Shown in pieces: positions 50,115 through 59,063 of a DNA stretch of 64,000 nucleotides. Each line of letters opens with the position of its first letter. Position 1 is the stretch's first letter. The notes beneath the pieces were generated by a model. It was given only the letters and a program-made list of their open reading frames with translations. It ran no database searches and was not told the origin of the DNA. The stretch covers positions 357,146-421,145 of the forward strand of contig NZ_SPHO01000001.1 in NCBI RefSeq assembly GCF_005845215.1. The letters run 5' to 3'. The position numbers were made by a program, and so were the translations under genes. The stretch is from Clostridium sp. 1001271st1 H5. Its GTDB lineage: Bacteria; Bacillota; Clostridia; Lachnospirales; Lachnospiraceae.

Positions 50115-52124
50115 ATGGCAAAGAAAGGCAGTTTATCAATTACAAGTGAGAACATTTTTCCGGTAATCAAGAAATGGCTGTACTCTGACCATGACATTTT
50201 CTACAGGGAGCTGATTAGTAACGGCAGCGATGCCATTACCAAGCTTAAGAAGCTGGAGCTTATGGGAGAGTACGAAAGACCCGAGGATTTGGAGTATAAA
50301 ATCCAGGTGTCCGTGAATCCCAATGACAAGACCATCAAGATTACAGACAATGGACTTGGCATGACCGAAGAAGAGATTGACAAGTATATCAACCAGATTG
50401 CATTTTCCGGTGTCCAGGATTTCATGGAGAAGTACAAGGACAAGGCCAATGAGGACCAGATTATCGGTCATTTCGGACTGGGCTTTTACTCTGCGTTCAT
50501 GGTTGCCGATAAAGTAACCATCGACTCCCTGTCCTATCAGAAGGATGCAAAGCCGGTTCACTGGGAATCAGAGGGCGGCATTGATTTTGAGATGGAGGAA
50601 GGGGATAAGGCTGAGGTGGGAACCACCATCACCTTATATCTGAACGAGGACAGCACTGAGTTCTGCAACGAGTACAGGGCAAGAGAAGTCATCGAGAAGT
50701 ACTGCGCATTTATGCCTGTGAATATTTTCCTGGACAATGAGACAGCAGAGCCTCAGTATGAAACCATTGAGAAGGACGAGCTGACGGACAAGGACACGGT
50801 TGTTGAGACGGTCATTGAGCCGGCCAGGACTGAGGAGAAGGAAAAGGAAGACGGCACCAAGGAGATTGTGGAAATTGAGCCTTCCAGGGAAAAATATAAA
50901 ATCAACAAGCGTCCCGTGGCTTTGAATGATACCAACCCTCTGTGGAACAAGCATCCCAACGAATGCACTGAGGAGGATTATAAGAGCTTTTACCGCAAGG
51001 TGTTCAGGGATTACAAGGAACCGCTGTTCTGGATTCACCTGAACATGGATTATCCATTTAACTTAAAGGGCATTCTGTACTTCCCGAAAATCAATATGGA
51101 GTACGACAGCCTGGAGGGAACCATTAAGCTGTACAACAGCCAGGTATTTATTGCAGATAATATCAAAGAAGTTATTCCTGAGTTCCTGATGCTCTTAAAG
51201 GGTGTTATCGACTGTCCGGACCTGCCGCTTAACGTGTCCAGAAGCGCCCTTCAGAATGACGGCTTTGTAAAGAAGATATCGGATTACATCACGAAGAAGG
51301 TGGCGGACAAGCTGTCCGGCATGTGTAAGACAGACAGGGAAAATTATGAGAAATACTGGGATGACATTGCGCCCTTTATCAAGTTCGGCTATATCAAGGA
51401 TGAGAAGTTTGCTGAAAAGATGGGCGATTTCATCCTGTACAAGAACCTGGAAGGCAAATACCTGACTCTTCAGGACTGTCTGGATGAAAACAAGGAAAAA
51501 CATGAGAATACCATTTTCTATGTAACCAATGAAAAGGAACAGAGCCAGTACATCAACATGTTTAAGGAAGAGGGAATCGACGCAGTCATCATGCCTGCCG
51601 CCATTGACAGCCCATTCATTTCCCATGTGGAGCAGAAGAAGGAAGGCCTTAAGTTCCTGCGCATTGATACGGACCTTAACGCTGCATTCAAAGAAGAGGT
51701 AAAGGAAGACGACGAGGAGTTCAAGAAGACATCCGAGGAGCTGACAGAAGTATTTAAGAAAGCCCTGAATAATGACAAGCTGGACATCAAGGTGGAGAAG
51801 ATGAAGAATGCGGGCGTGGCTTCCATGATTACCGTATCCGAGGATACCCGCCGTATGCAGGATATGATGAAAATGTACAGCATGGGAGGCATGGACATGG
51901 GCATGTTCGGAGGAACAGGGGAAACCCTGGTGCTTAACGCCAACCATCCTCTGGTACAGTATGTGCTGGGACACAAGGAAGACGCCAATACATCTAAAAT
52001 CTGCGAACAGCTGTATGACCTGGCAAGCTTAAGCCACGGTCCCCTGGCACCGGAGCGCATGACGGCATTTGTAAGCCGCAGCAATGAAATCATGATGATT
52101 ATGGCCGGCGAAAAAGCAGAATAA
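50115..52124 (+). CDS. htpG: Molecular chaperone HtpG (Hsp90)
   Basis: A 669-residue bacterial Hsp90, a dimeric ATP-dependent chaperone in the cytoplasm. The N-terminal ATPase has ELISNGSDAITKL, DNGLGM and GHFGLGFYSAFMVADKV. The middle domain has the catalytic-loop Arg in NVSRSALQND. It is about 45 residues longer than E. coli HtpG. The extra length is a charged, Glu/Lys-rich linker between N and middle domains (~210-270), like that of eukaryotic Hsp90. CIRCE upstream places it under HrcA, unlike B. subtilis htpG. GAAAGAGGCGG precedes the start. Confidence 0.95.
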   Translation: MAKKGSLSITSENIFPVIKKWLYSDHDIFYRELISNGSDAITKLKKLELMGEYERPEDLEYKIQVSVNPNDKTIKITDNGLGMTEEEIDKYINQIAFSGVQDFMEKYKDKANEDQIIGHFGLGFYSAFMVADKVTIDSLSYQKDAKPVHWESEGGIDFEMEEGDKAEVGTTITLYLNEDSTEFCNEYRAREVIEKYCAFMPVNIFLDNETAEPQYETIEKDELTDKDTVVETVIEPARTEEKEKEDGTKEIVEIEPSREKYKINKRPVALNDTNPLWNKHPNECTEEDYKSFYRKVFRDYKEPLFWIHLNMDYPFNLKGILYFPKINMEYDSLEGTIKLYNSQVFIADNIKEVIPEFLMLLKGVIDCPDLPLNVSRSALQNDGFVKKISDYITKKVADKLSGMCKTDRENYEKYWDDIAPFIKFGYIKDEKFAEKMGDFILYKNLEGKYLTLQDCLDENKEKHENTIFYVTNEKEQSQYINMFKEEGIDAVIMPAAIDSPFISHVEQKKEGLKFLRIDTDLNAAFKEEVKEDDEEFKKTSEELTEVFKKALNNDKLDIKVEKMKNAGVASMITVSEDTRRMQDMMKMYSMGGMDMGMFGGTGETLVLNANHPLVQYVLGHKEDANTSKICEQLYDLASLSHGPLAPERMTAFVSRSNEIMMIMAGEKAE

Positions 52125-52173
52125 GCCTGAAGATTACAGGTGCATTCAGAAGAAACGTTACAAAGACAAGGGA

Positions 52174-52215
52174 GGCTGGTTTCAGGAGGGAACTTTTGAA
52201 ACCAGTCCCTTTTTG
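52174..52215 (+). terminator. Intrinsic terminator of htpG
   Basis: GGCTGGTTTCA (52174-52184) pairs with TGAAACCAGTCC (one bulge), followed by CTTTTT. Confidence 0.8.
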
Positions 52216-52284
52216 CATTGCACGGGCATTCTAAATCGGTTATACTGGAAATATCTTATAGTATGAAGAAGGGAGAAGGGGCGT

Positions 52285-53697
52285 ATGAGAGGTAAACGTT
52301 TCATGGCAGTGCTGCTGAGCACAGTGCTGACTGCCGCAGGCGCGATGACAGCCTGGGCGCTTCCCACAGGGCTCAGTTCCATTGAGGGCAGCACAGTGAG
52401 AAGCAGCATGGCAGGATTTGAGGCCACATTCCCGGCCGGTTACGAGGTGGGGAGATACGGGGGAAACCTGGGACTGGATTATCTGTCCTATATGGAAGAG
52501 GACGGGGTGAAGATTGATTTCATCGCAGCGTCCATTGACGAAGAAAAGGAGAGTTTTCTTGCCACGGCAGGCATAGTGGCGGACCTGGAAGGAGAGAGCC
52601 TGGAGGGCATCATGCAGGAAATGCTGCAGATACTGGGCCAGGACGTATCCTACGGCTCCTATGTATCCACAGGAGCGGCAGGCATAGCAGGAGCTGGCTA
52701 TTACTCCATCAAGATTAATTACGGAGCCCTGATGGCCCAGTACATGTCTGCCTGGATTGGCGGTTATGACATGACCCCGGAGGAAAAACAGGAGTATGAC
52801 GCCTACATGGCGGAGCTGGCCAACAGCATGTTCCTGGACATCTACATGAGGGAGATTGGCGGAAACTGTTATATGCTGGTCCAGATTTACTCCGGCGACC
52901 AGGCAGGAACCGCAGCCCTGCTCTTAAGCCAGATGCAGCCATACGCAGGAGGCGGATGGAGCTATACGGAAGCCGGCGGATGGCAATATCTCCACGGAGA
53001 CGGCACATACGGAACCAACGAATGGGCTCTGGATGAGAACGGCCTTACATACCGTCTGGACGGCAGCGGCCAAATCATGTATAAAGCCTGGATTGAAGAA
53101 AACGGAAGATGGAAGTATGTGGATGAATTCGGCCACATGGTGACCAGCCTGACCAAGACCATAGACGGCAGCCAATACACCTTTGACGCCCAGGGCTACA
53201 TGGTGGAGGGAAGCCAGCGTCCGGCCGCAGCCTACGAGACAGGCACCATATCAGGAAAGACCTACACCAACCGCTGGGCCAACCTGCTTATGAAGTTTCC
53301 TGAGGCAGCAGAGCTGATGCTGGGCGACGGAAGCTATTACAGCTATCCCCTGGAGGCAGGTGAAAACATGTACTACTGGTACGATGAGGGAAGCGGCTAC
53401 CTGCTTACCATAGACTACACTGATTCCACCCAGCAGTTAGACCGTTATCTGGAATGGCTCGCCGAATACGCCGGCTACTACGATTACGCCGTGGACAGCA
53501 CCGGCACAGTAAACATGGGCGGCTATGAATACAAATACATAAAGACCACCAGCCAGAACAGCGACGGCACCACAGACCATGAGGACACCTACTTCCGTCA
53601 GATAGACGGCAAGCTCATGGAAATCTCCATCGAATACACCGGCGAACGCCAGGCCACCGTTGACCAGATTCTGTCAGCCATAGAGCAGGCTCACTGA
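52285..53697 (+). CDS. Secreted protein with cell-wall-binding repeats
   Basis: A 470-residue exported protein. A signal peptide (1-26, ending near TAWA) is followed by an N-terminal domain (~40-215). Then come two to three aromatic cell-wall/choline-binding type repeats (~222-312) with motifs such as GGWQYLHGDG, GRWKYVDEFGHMV and YTFDAQGYMVEG. A C-terminal domain (~325-470) resembles the N-terminal one in having a FPEAAELM/FPAGYEV entry and a long amphipathic helix. The repeats are thus central rather than terminal. Catalytic residues are not recognised. AAGGGAGAAGG precedes the start. Probably attached to the wall; function unknown. Confidence 0.75.
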   Translation: MRGKRFMAVLLSTVLTAAGAMTAWALPTGLSSIEGSTVRSSMAGFEATFPAGYEVGRYGGNLGLDYLSYMEEDGVKIDFIAASIDEEKESFLATAGIVADLEGESLEGIMQEMLQILGQDVSYGSYVSTGAAGIAGAGYYSIKINYGALMAQYMSAWIGGYDMTPEEKQEYDAYMAELANSMFLDIYMREIGGNCYMLVQIYSGDQAGTAALLLSQMQPYAGGGWSYTEAGGWQYLHGDGTYGTNEWALDENGLTYRLDGSGQIMYKAWIEENGRWKYVDEFGHMVTSLTKTIDGSQYTFDAQGYMVEGSQRPAAAYETGTISGKTYTNRWANLLMKFPEAAELMLGDGSYYSYPLEAGENMYYWYDEGSGYLLTIDYTDSTQQLDRYLEWLAEYAGYYDYAVDSTGTVNMGGYEYKYIKTTSQNSDGTTDHEDTYFRQIDGKLMEISIEYTGERQATVDQILSAIEQAH

Positions 53698-53718
53698 GCC
53701 GCAGGATGAAAAAGCAAA

Positions 53719-53760
53719 GTACATAAAATAATGCACGTAAAATAATGTACGTAAAATGAA
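53719..53760. repeat. Short 14-bp tandem repeat
   Basis: Three consecutive 14-bp units of the type GTACGTAAAATAAT with one or two changes each (53719-53732, 53733-53746, 53747-53760), and a degenerate fourth. Just downstream of a gene end. Confidence 0.6.
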
Positions 53761-53775
53761 GCATACAAAGCAAAA

Positions 53776-53829
53776 AGGAACAGAGGACCGGAAAACCATC
53801 ATTTTCAGCCCTCTGTTCCTCTTTTTTTC
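53776..53829 (+). terminator. Intrinsic terminator of the cell-wall-binding protein gene
   Basis: AGGAACAGAGG (53776-53786) pairs perfectly with CCTCTGTTCCT (53810-53820), followed by CTTTTTTT. Confidence 0.88.
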
Positions 53830-53904
53830 ATCATAATAATCCCAAAGCCAACTCATTTCTCATTTTATGGAAGGAAGTGTCAGCGGACGGAGAAAACCTG
53901 GCGG

Positions 53905-54112
53905 GTGGGAGAGGACGGGCGGGGGAGGGATGTGCATCTACAGGGGTTTAGAAGGACTTAGGCCGTGGAAATCTGTGTTAAGGCCAAAGCTGCACAGCTG
54001 TTTGAGCGGAGCGAGTTTGGGCAGCTTTGGCCTTGCTTTTAGCAGATTCCCAGGGCCTTAGACCTTCTTACCCCGCAGCCCGCGCATCCCTCCCCCGCCC
54101 GTCCTCTCCCAC
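53905..54112. repeat. 208-nt long-hairpin element
   Basis: A perfect 28-bp terminal inverted repeat (53905-53932 with 54085-54112) surrounds further nested pairing. GGGG (53943-53946) pairs with CCCC (54071-54074). A 14-bp stem with two mismatches joins 53951-53964 with 54054-54067. A 10-bp stem joins 53966-53975 with 54043-54052 (one mismatch). A perfect 14-bp stem joins 53980-53993 with 54021-54034. The apex is about 27 nt. No transposase and no clear target-site duplication are seen. The whole length can fold into one rod, as in MITE-like or extragenic palindromic elements. Confidence 0.75.
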
Positions 54113-54187
54113 GAACGCGATATCCTCATACTGTCCGCGTCCCTCCTCCCCACAAAAAAACTCCATAAAACTGGAAACACATAAGCA

Positions 54188-54216
54188 TTGCATTTTACCA
54201 TCCATACTGTTATAAT
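54188..54216 (+). promoter_or_regulatory. Sigma-A promoter of the degV-like gene
   Basis: TTGCAT (54188-54193), a 17-nt spacer and TATAAT (54211-54216), 60 nt before the start. Confidence 0.7.
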
Positions 54217-54276
54217 AAGTAGTAATGAATACTACATGTGAAACTGCATGGATAAGAAAAACCGGAGGACATTATT

Positions 54277-55137
54277 ATGACCTATAAGATTATCGGGGAT
54301 AGTTGTCTTGATTTAACAGAGGATATGAAGAAGGATTCCAGATTTCAGATGATTCCGCTGACACTGCAGGTAGGCAGTGCCCAGGTAGTGGATGATGAGA
54401 CTTTTGACCAGAAGCGGTTTATAGAGATGGTGAAGGCATGCCCGGAGTGCCCAAAGACAGCATGTCCGTCGCCTGAGACGTTTAAGGCGGCATTTGAGGA
54501 AGCAGAGGCTGATGCTGTGTTTGTCATCACCCTGTCCAGCCACCTCAGCGGAAGTTATAATTCGGCGGCAGTGGCAAAGAAGCTGTACGAGGAGGAGATG
54601 GCTGAAAAGGGTATGGAGGAGCAGGCCAAGAAGGTGGCTGTCATTGACTCCCTGTCCGCATCCTCCGGGGAACTGAACATTGCCCTGTTTATCCAGAATC
54701 TGTGCGATTCCGGACTGGAATTTGACCAGGTGGTGGAGAAGGCCCTGGCATACAGGGACGGCATGAATACTTATTTTGTACTGGAGAGCCTGGATACACT
54801 TCGCAAGAACGGCCGCCTGTCAGGCCTGCAGGCGTTTTTCGCCACAGCCCTGAACATCAAGCCTGTGATGGGAGCGGATACGGGAACCATCATCAAGCTG
54901 GACCAGGCCAGGGGAATGAATAAGGCCCTTCAGAGAATGTGCGACATTGCGGTAAAGGAAGTGGCGGACGCAGCCAGCAAGATTGCGGTGGTCTGCCATG
55001 TGAATAACCCTGAACGGGCTGAATATGTAAAGGAAGAGCTGGCCAAGAGAATAGGATTTAAGAAGATTGTGGTTACCAATGCAGCTGGCGTGGCAACTGT
55101 ATATGCCAATGACGGAGGAATTGTGCTGGCAGTCTGA
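54277..55137 (+). CDS. DegV family fatty-acid-binding protein
   Basis: A 286-residue DegV/FakB-type protein, which binds a fatty acid for phosphorylation by FakA. The family features are the N-terminal IIGDSCLDLTEDM, TLSSHLSGSYNSA (lipid head-group contact) and the long central helix region with YFVLESLDTLRKNGRLSG. No fakA is adjacent. CGGAGG precedes the start by about 9 nt. Its stop overlaps the alternative start of the CapA-like gene, so the two are cotranscribed. Confidence 0.92.
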   Translation: MTYKIIGDSCLDLTEDMKKDSRFQMIPLTLQVGSAQVVDDETFDQKRFIEMVKACPECPKTACPSPETFKAAFEEAEADAVFVITLSSHLSGSYNSAAVAKKLYEEEMAEKGMEEQAKKVAVIDSLSASSGELNIALFIQNLCDSGLEFDQVVEKALAYRDGMNTYFVLESLDTLRKNGRLSGLQAFFATALNIKPVMGADTGTIIKLDQARGMNKALQRMCDIAVKEVADAASKIAVVCHVNNPERAEYVKEELAKRIGFKKIVVTNAAGVATVYANDGGIVLAV

Positions 55138-55157
55138 TGTCCGGCAGGAGAGGATTT

Positions 55158-56474
55158 ATGAAGCGAACAGGATGTATTGTGGCAGCAGCCTTATTACTAG
55201 GGCTGCTGCTAGCCGGTATTACGGGATATTTCATATGGCACTCAGGACAGGACAAATATGTAAGGGCTGAGATGGTAGGCGCCTCAGAAGGCGTTGGAAT
55301 GGCCGGAGGGATGACGCCGGACGGAGAAGGGCCGGACGGAAGAGGAACGGGCGGAAACAAGACAAGTGATGCGGGAACAGGCGGAGCCGGTCAGGGGGAC
55401 GCAGGAACAGACAGCGTCCCAAATCAGGAAGACGGCCCGGGCAGGGACAGTCAGGGTACAACGGACAGCGGTTCATCTGCAGCTCCAAATGGCGAAGAAG
55501 GGCAGGGCACAGGAACCGGAACAGCAGACAATGCCTCTCCCCTGCAGCTGGTATTCGCAGGTGATATCCTTTTGTCGGACCATGTGCTGAACGCATACCG
55601 GAAGGCAGGCGGTATAGGCGGGGTGGTGGACAGCGGATTCCGCCAGGTGATTGATGAAAGCGACATTTTCATGGTGAATGAGGAATTTCCCTTCAGCAGC
55701 CGGGGCACGGCTGCTGCGGATAAGCAGTTTACCTTCCGCCTTCCGCCGGAAAAAGTCTCCATGTTTCAGGAGCTGGGCATAGACATTGTGACATTGGCCA
55801 ACAATCATGCCCTGGATTTCGGCACGGATGCCCTGCTGGATACATGCAGCACCCTGGATGACGCCGGAATTGCGCGGGTGGGGGCAGGAGCCAGCCTGGA
55901 GGAGGCCAAAAGGCCGGTATTTATGGAGGCCAAGGGACGCAGGATTGGTTTCCTGGGAGCTTCCAGGGTCATACCTGAGGGCTCATGGAACGCCACTTCC
56001 AAGGGACCGGGCATGCTGACCACCTATGACCCGTCCCTGCTTTTAGAGGAAATTAAAAAAGCCAGGGAGGAGTGCGATTACCTGGTGGTGTATGTGCATT
56101 GGGGAATTGAACGTGATGAGCGGCCCCAGGAATATCAGAGAACCCTGGGACAGCAGTATATAGACGCAGGTGCCGATTTGGTTATAGGGAGTCATCCCCA
56201 TGTACTTCAGGGGCTGGAGTACTACAAGGGAAAGCCCATTGTGTACAGCCTGGGTAATTTTGTGTTCGGAAGCAGCATTCCGAAGACAGCCCTTCTGAAG
56301 GTGGAATGGGACGGGACGGACGCTGCGCTCCGCCTGGTTCCCGGCACATCCTCAGGGGGATATACCAGGATGCTGGCGGATGAAGGGGAAAAAAATGGTT
56401 TTTACCAGTATATTACATCCATTTCCTACGGCGTGACAGTGGGGGAGGATGGACTTGTAATACCGGGAGAGTAA
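55158..56474 (+). CDS. CapA/PgsA-like poly-gamma-glutamate synthesis family protein
   Basis: A 438-residue protein anchored by an N-terminal helix (~7-30). A Gly/Asp/Thr-rich, probably extracellular spacer (~40-130) leads to a metallophosphoesterase-like CapA domain. Its motifs are VFAGDILLSD, VNEEFPFS, TLANNHALDFG, VYVHWGIE, GSHPHVLQ and YSLGNFVFGS. CapA proteins act in export or anchoring of poly-gamma-glutamate, but no capB or capC is present and many homologues have unknown roles. ATG 55158 has AGGAG 7 nt upstream; ATG 55137 is an alternative. The 3' end overlaps the convergent radical SAM gene by 49 nt. Confidence 0.88.
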   Translation: MKRTGCIVAAALLLGLLLAGITGYFIWHSGQDKYVRAEMVGASEGVGMAGGMTPDGEGPDGRGTGGNKTSDAGTGGAGQGDAGTDSVPNQEDGPGRDSQGTTDSGSSAAPNGEEGQGTGTGTADNASPLQLVFAGDILLSDHVLNAYRKAGGIGGVVDSGFRQVIDESDIFMVNEEFPFSSRGTAAADKQFTFRLPPEKVSMFQELGIDIVTLANNHALDFGTDALLDTCSTLDDAGIARVGAGASLEEAKRPVFMEAKGRRIGFLGASRVIPEGSWNATSKGPGMLTTYDPSLLLEEIKKAREECDYLVVYVHWGIERDERPQEYQRTLGQQYIDAGADLVIGSHPHVLQGLEYYKGKPIVYSLGNFVFGSSIPKTALLKVEWDGTDAALRLVPGTSSGGYTRMLADEGEKNGFYQYITSISYGVTVGEDGLVIPGE

Positions 56475-57427
56475 AGGCGGACCCTGTCAGGGGAATCCGG
56501 GACATAATATTTTCCCTGCCAGGTGTCCCGCTCTTTAAAACGCCGGTGGAGGGTGTTCAGCACCATCCGTTTGTTTCCGCTCCACAGGGGGGCCAGGAGA
56601 AGGGATTTTGGTCCGTCTCCCGTCAGACGGTGGATGGTCAGCCCGGGAGGCAGGCGTTCCACACAGTCTATGACAAAATCAATGTATTTCTCCATGGTGA
56701 ATATGGGAAAGGGATTGGTTTGGCAGTACGCTGCCAGGTCAGTCCCTTTTAAAATGTGGAGAAGCTGAAGCTTGATGCCGTCTATGGGGCTTTGGGCCAG
56801 GTAATCCACGGTCCCCGCCATCATGCCCCTGGTTTCTCCGGGCAGCCCTAAGATGACGTGGACAATGACGGTCAGCCCGGCTTCCTTAAGGCGGACAAGG
56901 GCATCCTCAAACACCGGCAGGCCGTATCCGCGGCGGATAAAGGCAGCAGTGGAATCATGGATGGTCTGCAGACCCAGCTCCACCCATACTGGTTTCACAC
57001 GGTTTAATTCCTTTAACAGGCCAACCGTTTCAGGTCCCAGGCAGTCCGGCCTGGTGCCGATGGACAGGGCAGCTATGGAGGGGTGGGAGACAGCCTCCCC
57101 AAACAATTGCTTCAGATACGGCAGGGGCGCATACGTGTTGGTATAGGACTGGAAATAGGCGATGTAGGAACCCTGCGGACTGTCCGGCATCTTCCGCTTC
57201 ACCTGTGCCATGGCTTCCTCTATCTGCTGTGAGACAGATGTATGTCTGGGCGCTGCAAAATCGCCGGACCCTCCTTCGCTGCAGAAAATGCATCCTCCTG
57301 TTCCCAGTGTGCCGTCCCGGTTGGGACAGGTCATGCCTCCGTCCAGGGACAGCTTATAGATTTTCCGGCCGAACTGCTGTTTCAGTTCATAGTCCAGGGA
57401 GTGATAAGGTTTGCCGTTCCATTCCAT
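56426..57427 (-). CDS. TIGR01212-type radical SAM protein (YhcC-like)
   Basis: A 333-residue radical SAM protein. The cluster-binding cysteines are in CPNRDGTLGTGGCIFC, the distinctive spacing of the YhcC/TIGR01212 group. Later motifs include SIGTRPDCLGPE, WVELGLQTIHDSTAAFIRRGY and HVILGLPGET. The role is not firmly known; the group is Elp3-like and has been linked to RNA or protein modification. The start is placed at ATG 57427 (MEWNGKPYHSL), where homologues begin; the frame extends 22 codons further upstream without a good ribosome site. Its 3' end runs 49 nt into capA on the opposite strand. Confidence 0.9.
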   Translation of the reverse strand: MEWNGKPYHSLDYELKQQFGRKIYKLSLDGGMTCPNRDGTLGTGGCIFCSEGGSGDFAAPRHTSVSQQIEEAMAQVKRKMPDSPQGSYIAYFQSYTNTYAPLPYLKQLFGEAVSHPSIAALSIGTRPDCLGPETVGLLKELNRVKPVWVELGLQTIHDSTAAFIRRGYGLPVFEDALVRLKEAGLTVIVHVILGLPGETRGMMAGTVDYLAQSPIDGIKLQLLHILKGTDLAAYCQTNPFPIFTMEKYIDFVIDCVERLPPGLTIHRLTGDGPKSLLLAPLWSGNKRMVLNTLHRRFKERDTWQGKYYVPDSPDRVRLYSPGITSPSSPTVTP

Positions 57428-57601
57428 TGTGAGTACCTGCTTTCTGAATGATGTTATTAAGAGATTATAACAGCAATAACTGCCGGATGTCATCCCTATT
57501 TAAAAAAACGTATGAAGACAGGAGAATATTGTATTGTTGTTTCCTCCCCATGTGTGATAAACTGGATTCAGAAGTTTCAGAAAAGATAGGAGAGGTAAGT
57601 C

Positions 57602-58894
57602 ATGAATGTAAATGAGACGGTAAAACTGCTGCAGGGCGACAGCGCCAGGGCGCTTATGGCGCAGCTCTACGGGGAAGACGGGGCAGAAGCCAATGTGAAG
57701 CGCTATGAGGATTTGCTGGCCGGATACGGGAAAATGTTTGGCCGGGAAGGGGATGTGATGCTGTTCTCATCACCGGGCAGAACGGAAATCAGCGGCAACC
57801 ATACGGACCATAACCACGGCAAGGTTTTGGCAGGCAGCATAAACCTGGACTGTGTGGGGGCAGCGGGAAAGAATGCATCCAATCAGGTACATATTGTCAG
57901 CGAGACATATAATCAGGATTTTACCATTGATTTGAACCATCTGGAACCCAGTGAGAAAAAGGCGGGAACCGTGGACCTGGTTAAGGGCCTTCTCCAGGGC
58001 TTTAAGGATTCCGGCTACAGCGTGGGAGGTTTCAACGCATATATTACCAGCAACGTCATAAGTGCTGCCGGTGTCAGTTCATCCGCATCCTTTGAGATGC
58101 TGCTGTGCTCCATGCTGAACACATTTTTCAACGAGGGCCGCATGAGCACTGTGGCCTATGCCCATATCGGCAAGTTCGCAGAAAACAACTACTGGGACAA
58201 GGCATCCGGCCTGCTGGACCAGATGGCCTGTGCTGTGGGAGGACTTATCACCATTGATTTTATGGAGCCTCTGACGCCTAAGGTGGAGAAGATAGACTTT
58301 GACTTCGGTTCCCAGGACCACAGCCTGATTATCGTGCAGACCGGCAAGGGCCATGCTGACCTGAGTGCAGACTATTCCTCGGTTCCGGCTGAAATGAAGA
58401 AGGTGGCCCAATACTTTGGAAAAGAGGTATTGTCCCAGGTGTCTGAGAAACAGGTCATTGACAGCCTGGCAGAGGTGCGGCAGTTTGCCGGGGACCGCTC
58501 TGTGCTGCGCGCCCTGCATTTCTTTGAGGAGAACAAGCGGGTGGAGGCAGAGGTGCTTGCCCTTAAGGAGAACCGTTTCCAGGACTTCTTAAACAATATA
58601 ACGGCATCCGGCAATTCCTCCTGGAAATGGCTCCAGAACTGTTTTACCAACAGCAATTACCAGGAGCAGGGAATCACGGTCACCCTTGCCCTTACGGAGC
58701 TGTTCATAGCAGAGAAGCAGAGAGGGGCCTGCAGGGTTCATGGCGGCGGCTTTGCCGGCGTCATCATGGCGGTGCTGCCCAATGAGCTGGTGGAGGAGTT
58801 CATACATTACATCGAGAAGTGCACAGGGGAGGGGAGCGCCTATAAAATGAGCATCCGTCCGTACGGAGCCATCTGCTTCAATGACCTGGTTTAA
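57602..58894 (+). CDS. Galactokinase family protein, divergent
   Basis: A 430-residue GHMP sugar kinase most like galactokinase. Motif 1 reads SSPGRTEISGNHTDHN (R60, N66, H67, D69), the ATP loop SAAGVSSSASFE, the catalytic Asp SGLLDQMACA, and motif 3 CRVHGGGFAGVIMA. In classical GalK motif 1 is GRVNLIGEHTDYN; here the sugar-contacting Glu is Asn. The substrate may be galactose or a related sugar. No galT or galE is adjacent. GGAGAGG lies about 9 nt before ATG 57602. Confidence 0.85.
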   Translation: MNVNETVKLLQGDSARALMAQLYGEDGAEANVKRYEDLLAGYGKMFGREGDVMLFSSPGRTEISGNHTDHNHGKVLAGSINLDCVGAAGKNASNQVHIVSETYNQDFTIDLNHLEPSEKKAGTVDLVKGLLQGFKDSGYSVGGFNAYITSNVISAAGVSSSASFEMLLCSMLNTFFNEGRMSTVAYAHIGKFAENNYWDKASGLLDQMACAVGGLITIDFMEPLTPKVEKIDFDFGSQDHSLIIVQTGKGHADLSADYSSVPAEMKKVAQYFGKEVLSQVSEKQVIDSLAEVRQFAGDRSVLRALHFFEENKRVEAEVLALKENRFQDFLNNITASGNSSWKWLQNCFTNSNYQEQGITVTLALTELFIAEKQRGACRVHGGGFAGVIMAVLPNELVEEFIHYIEKCTGEGSAYKMSIRPYGAICFNDLV

Positions 58895-59063
58895 ATCAGT
58901 TCTGCCTGTTTCGACAGAAAACGCCGCGTTTAAAAGGTATAGCGCTTACAGTTTCCGCGGATTCCTGTGGTAAGGCGGGGGAATTTGCGGTATAATGATG
59001 CCAGGGCGCGGGGGTTAAAAACGCGTGCTGAAGCAATCAGAACAAGAGGAGGACTGAGCGGGT

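Noticed and set aside
53867-54215. Two small open frames inside the long-hairpin element
   Set aside because: Their sequence is explained by the inverted repeat; no ribosome sites.
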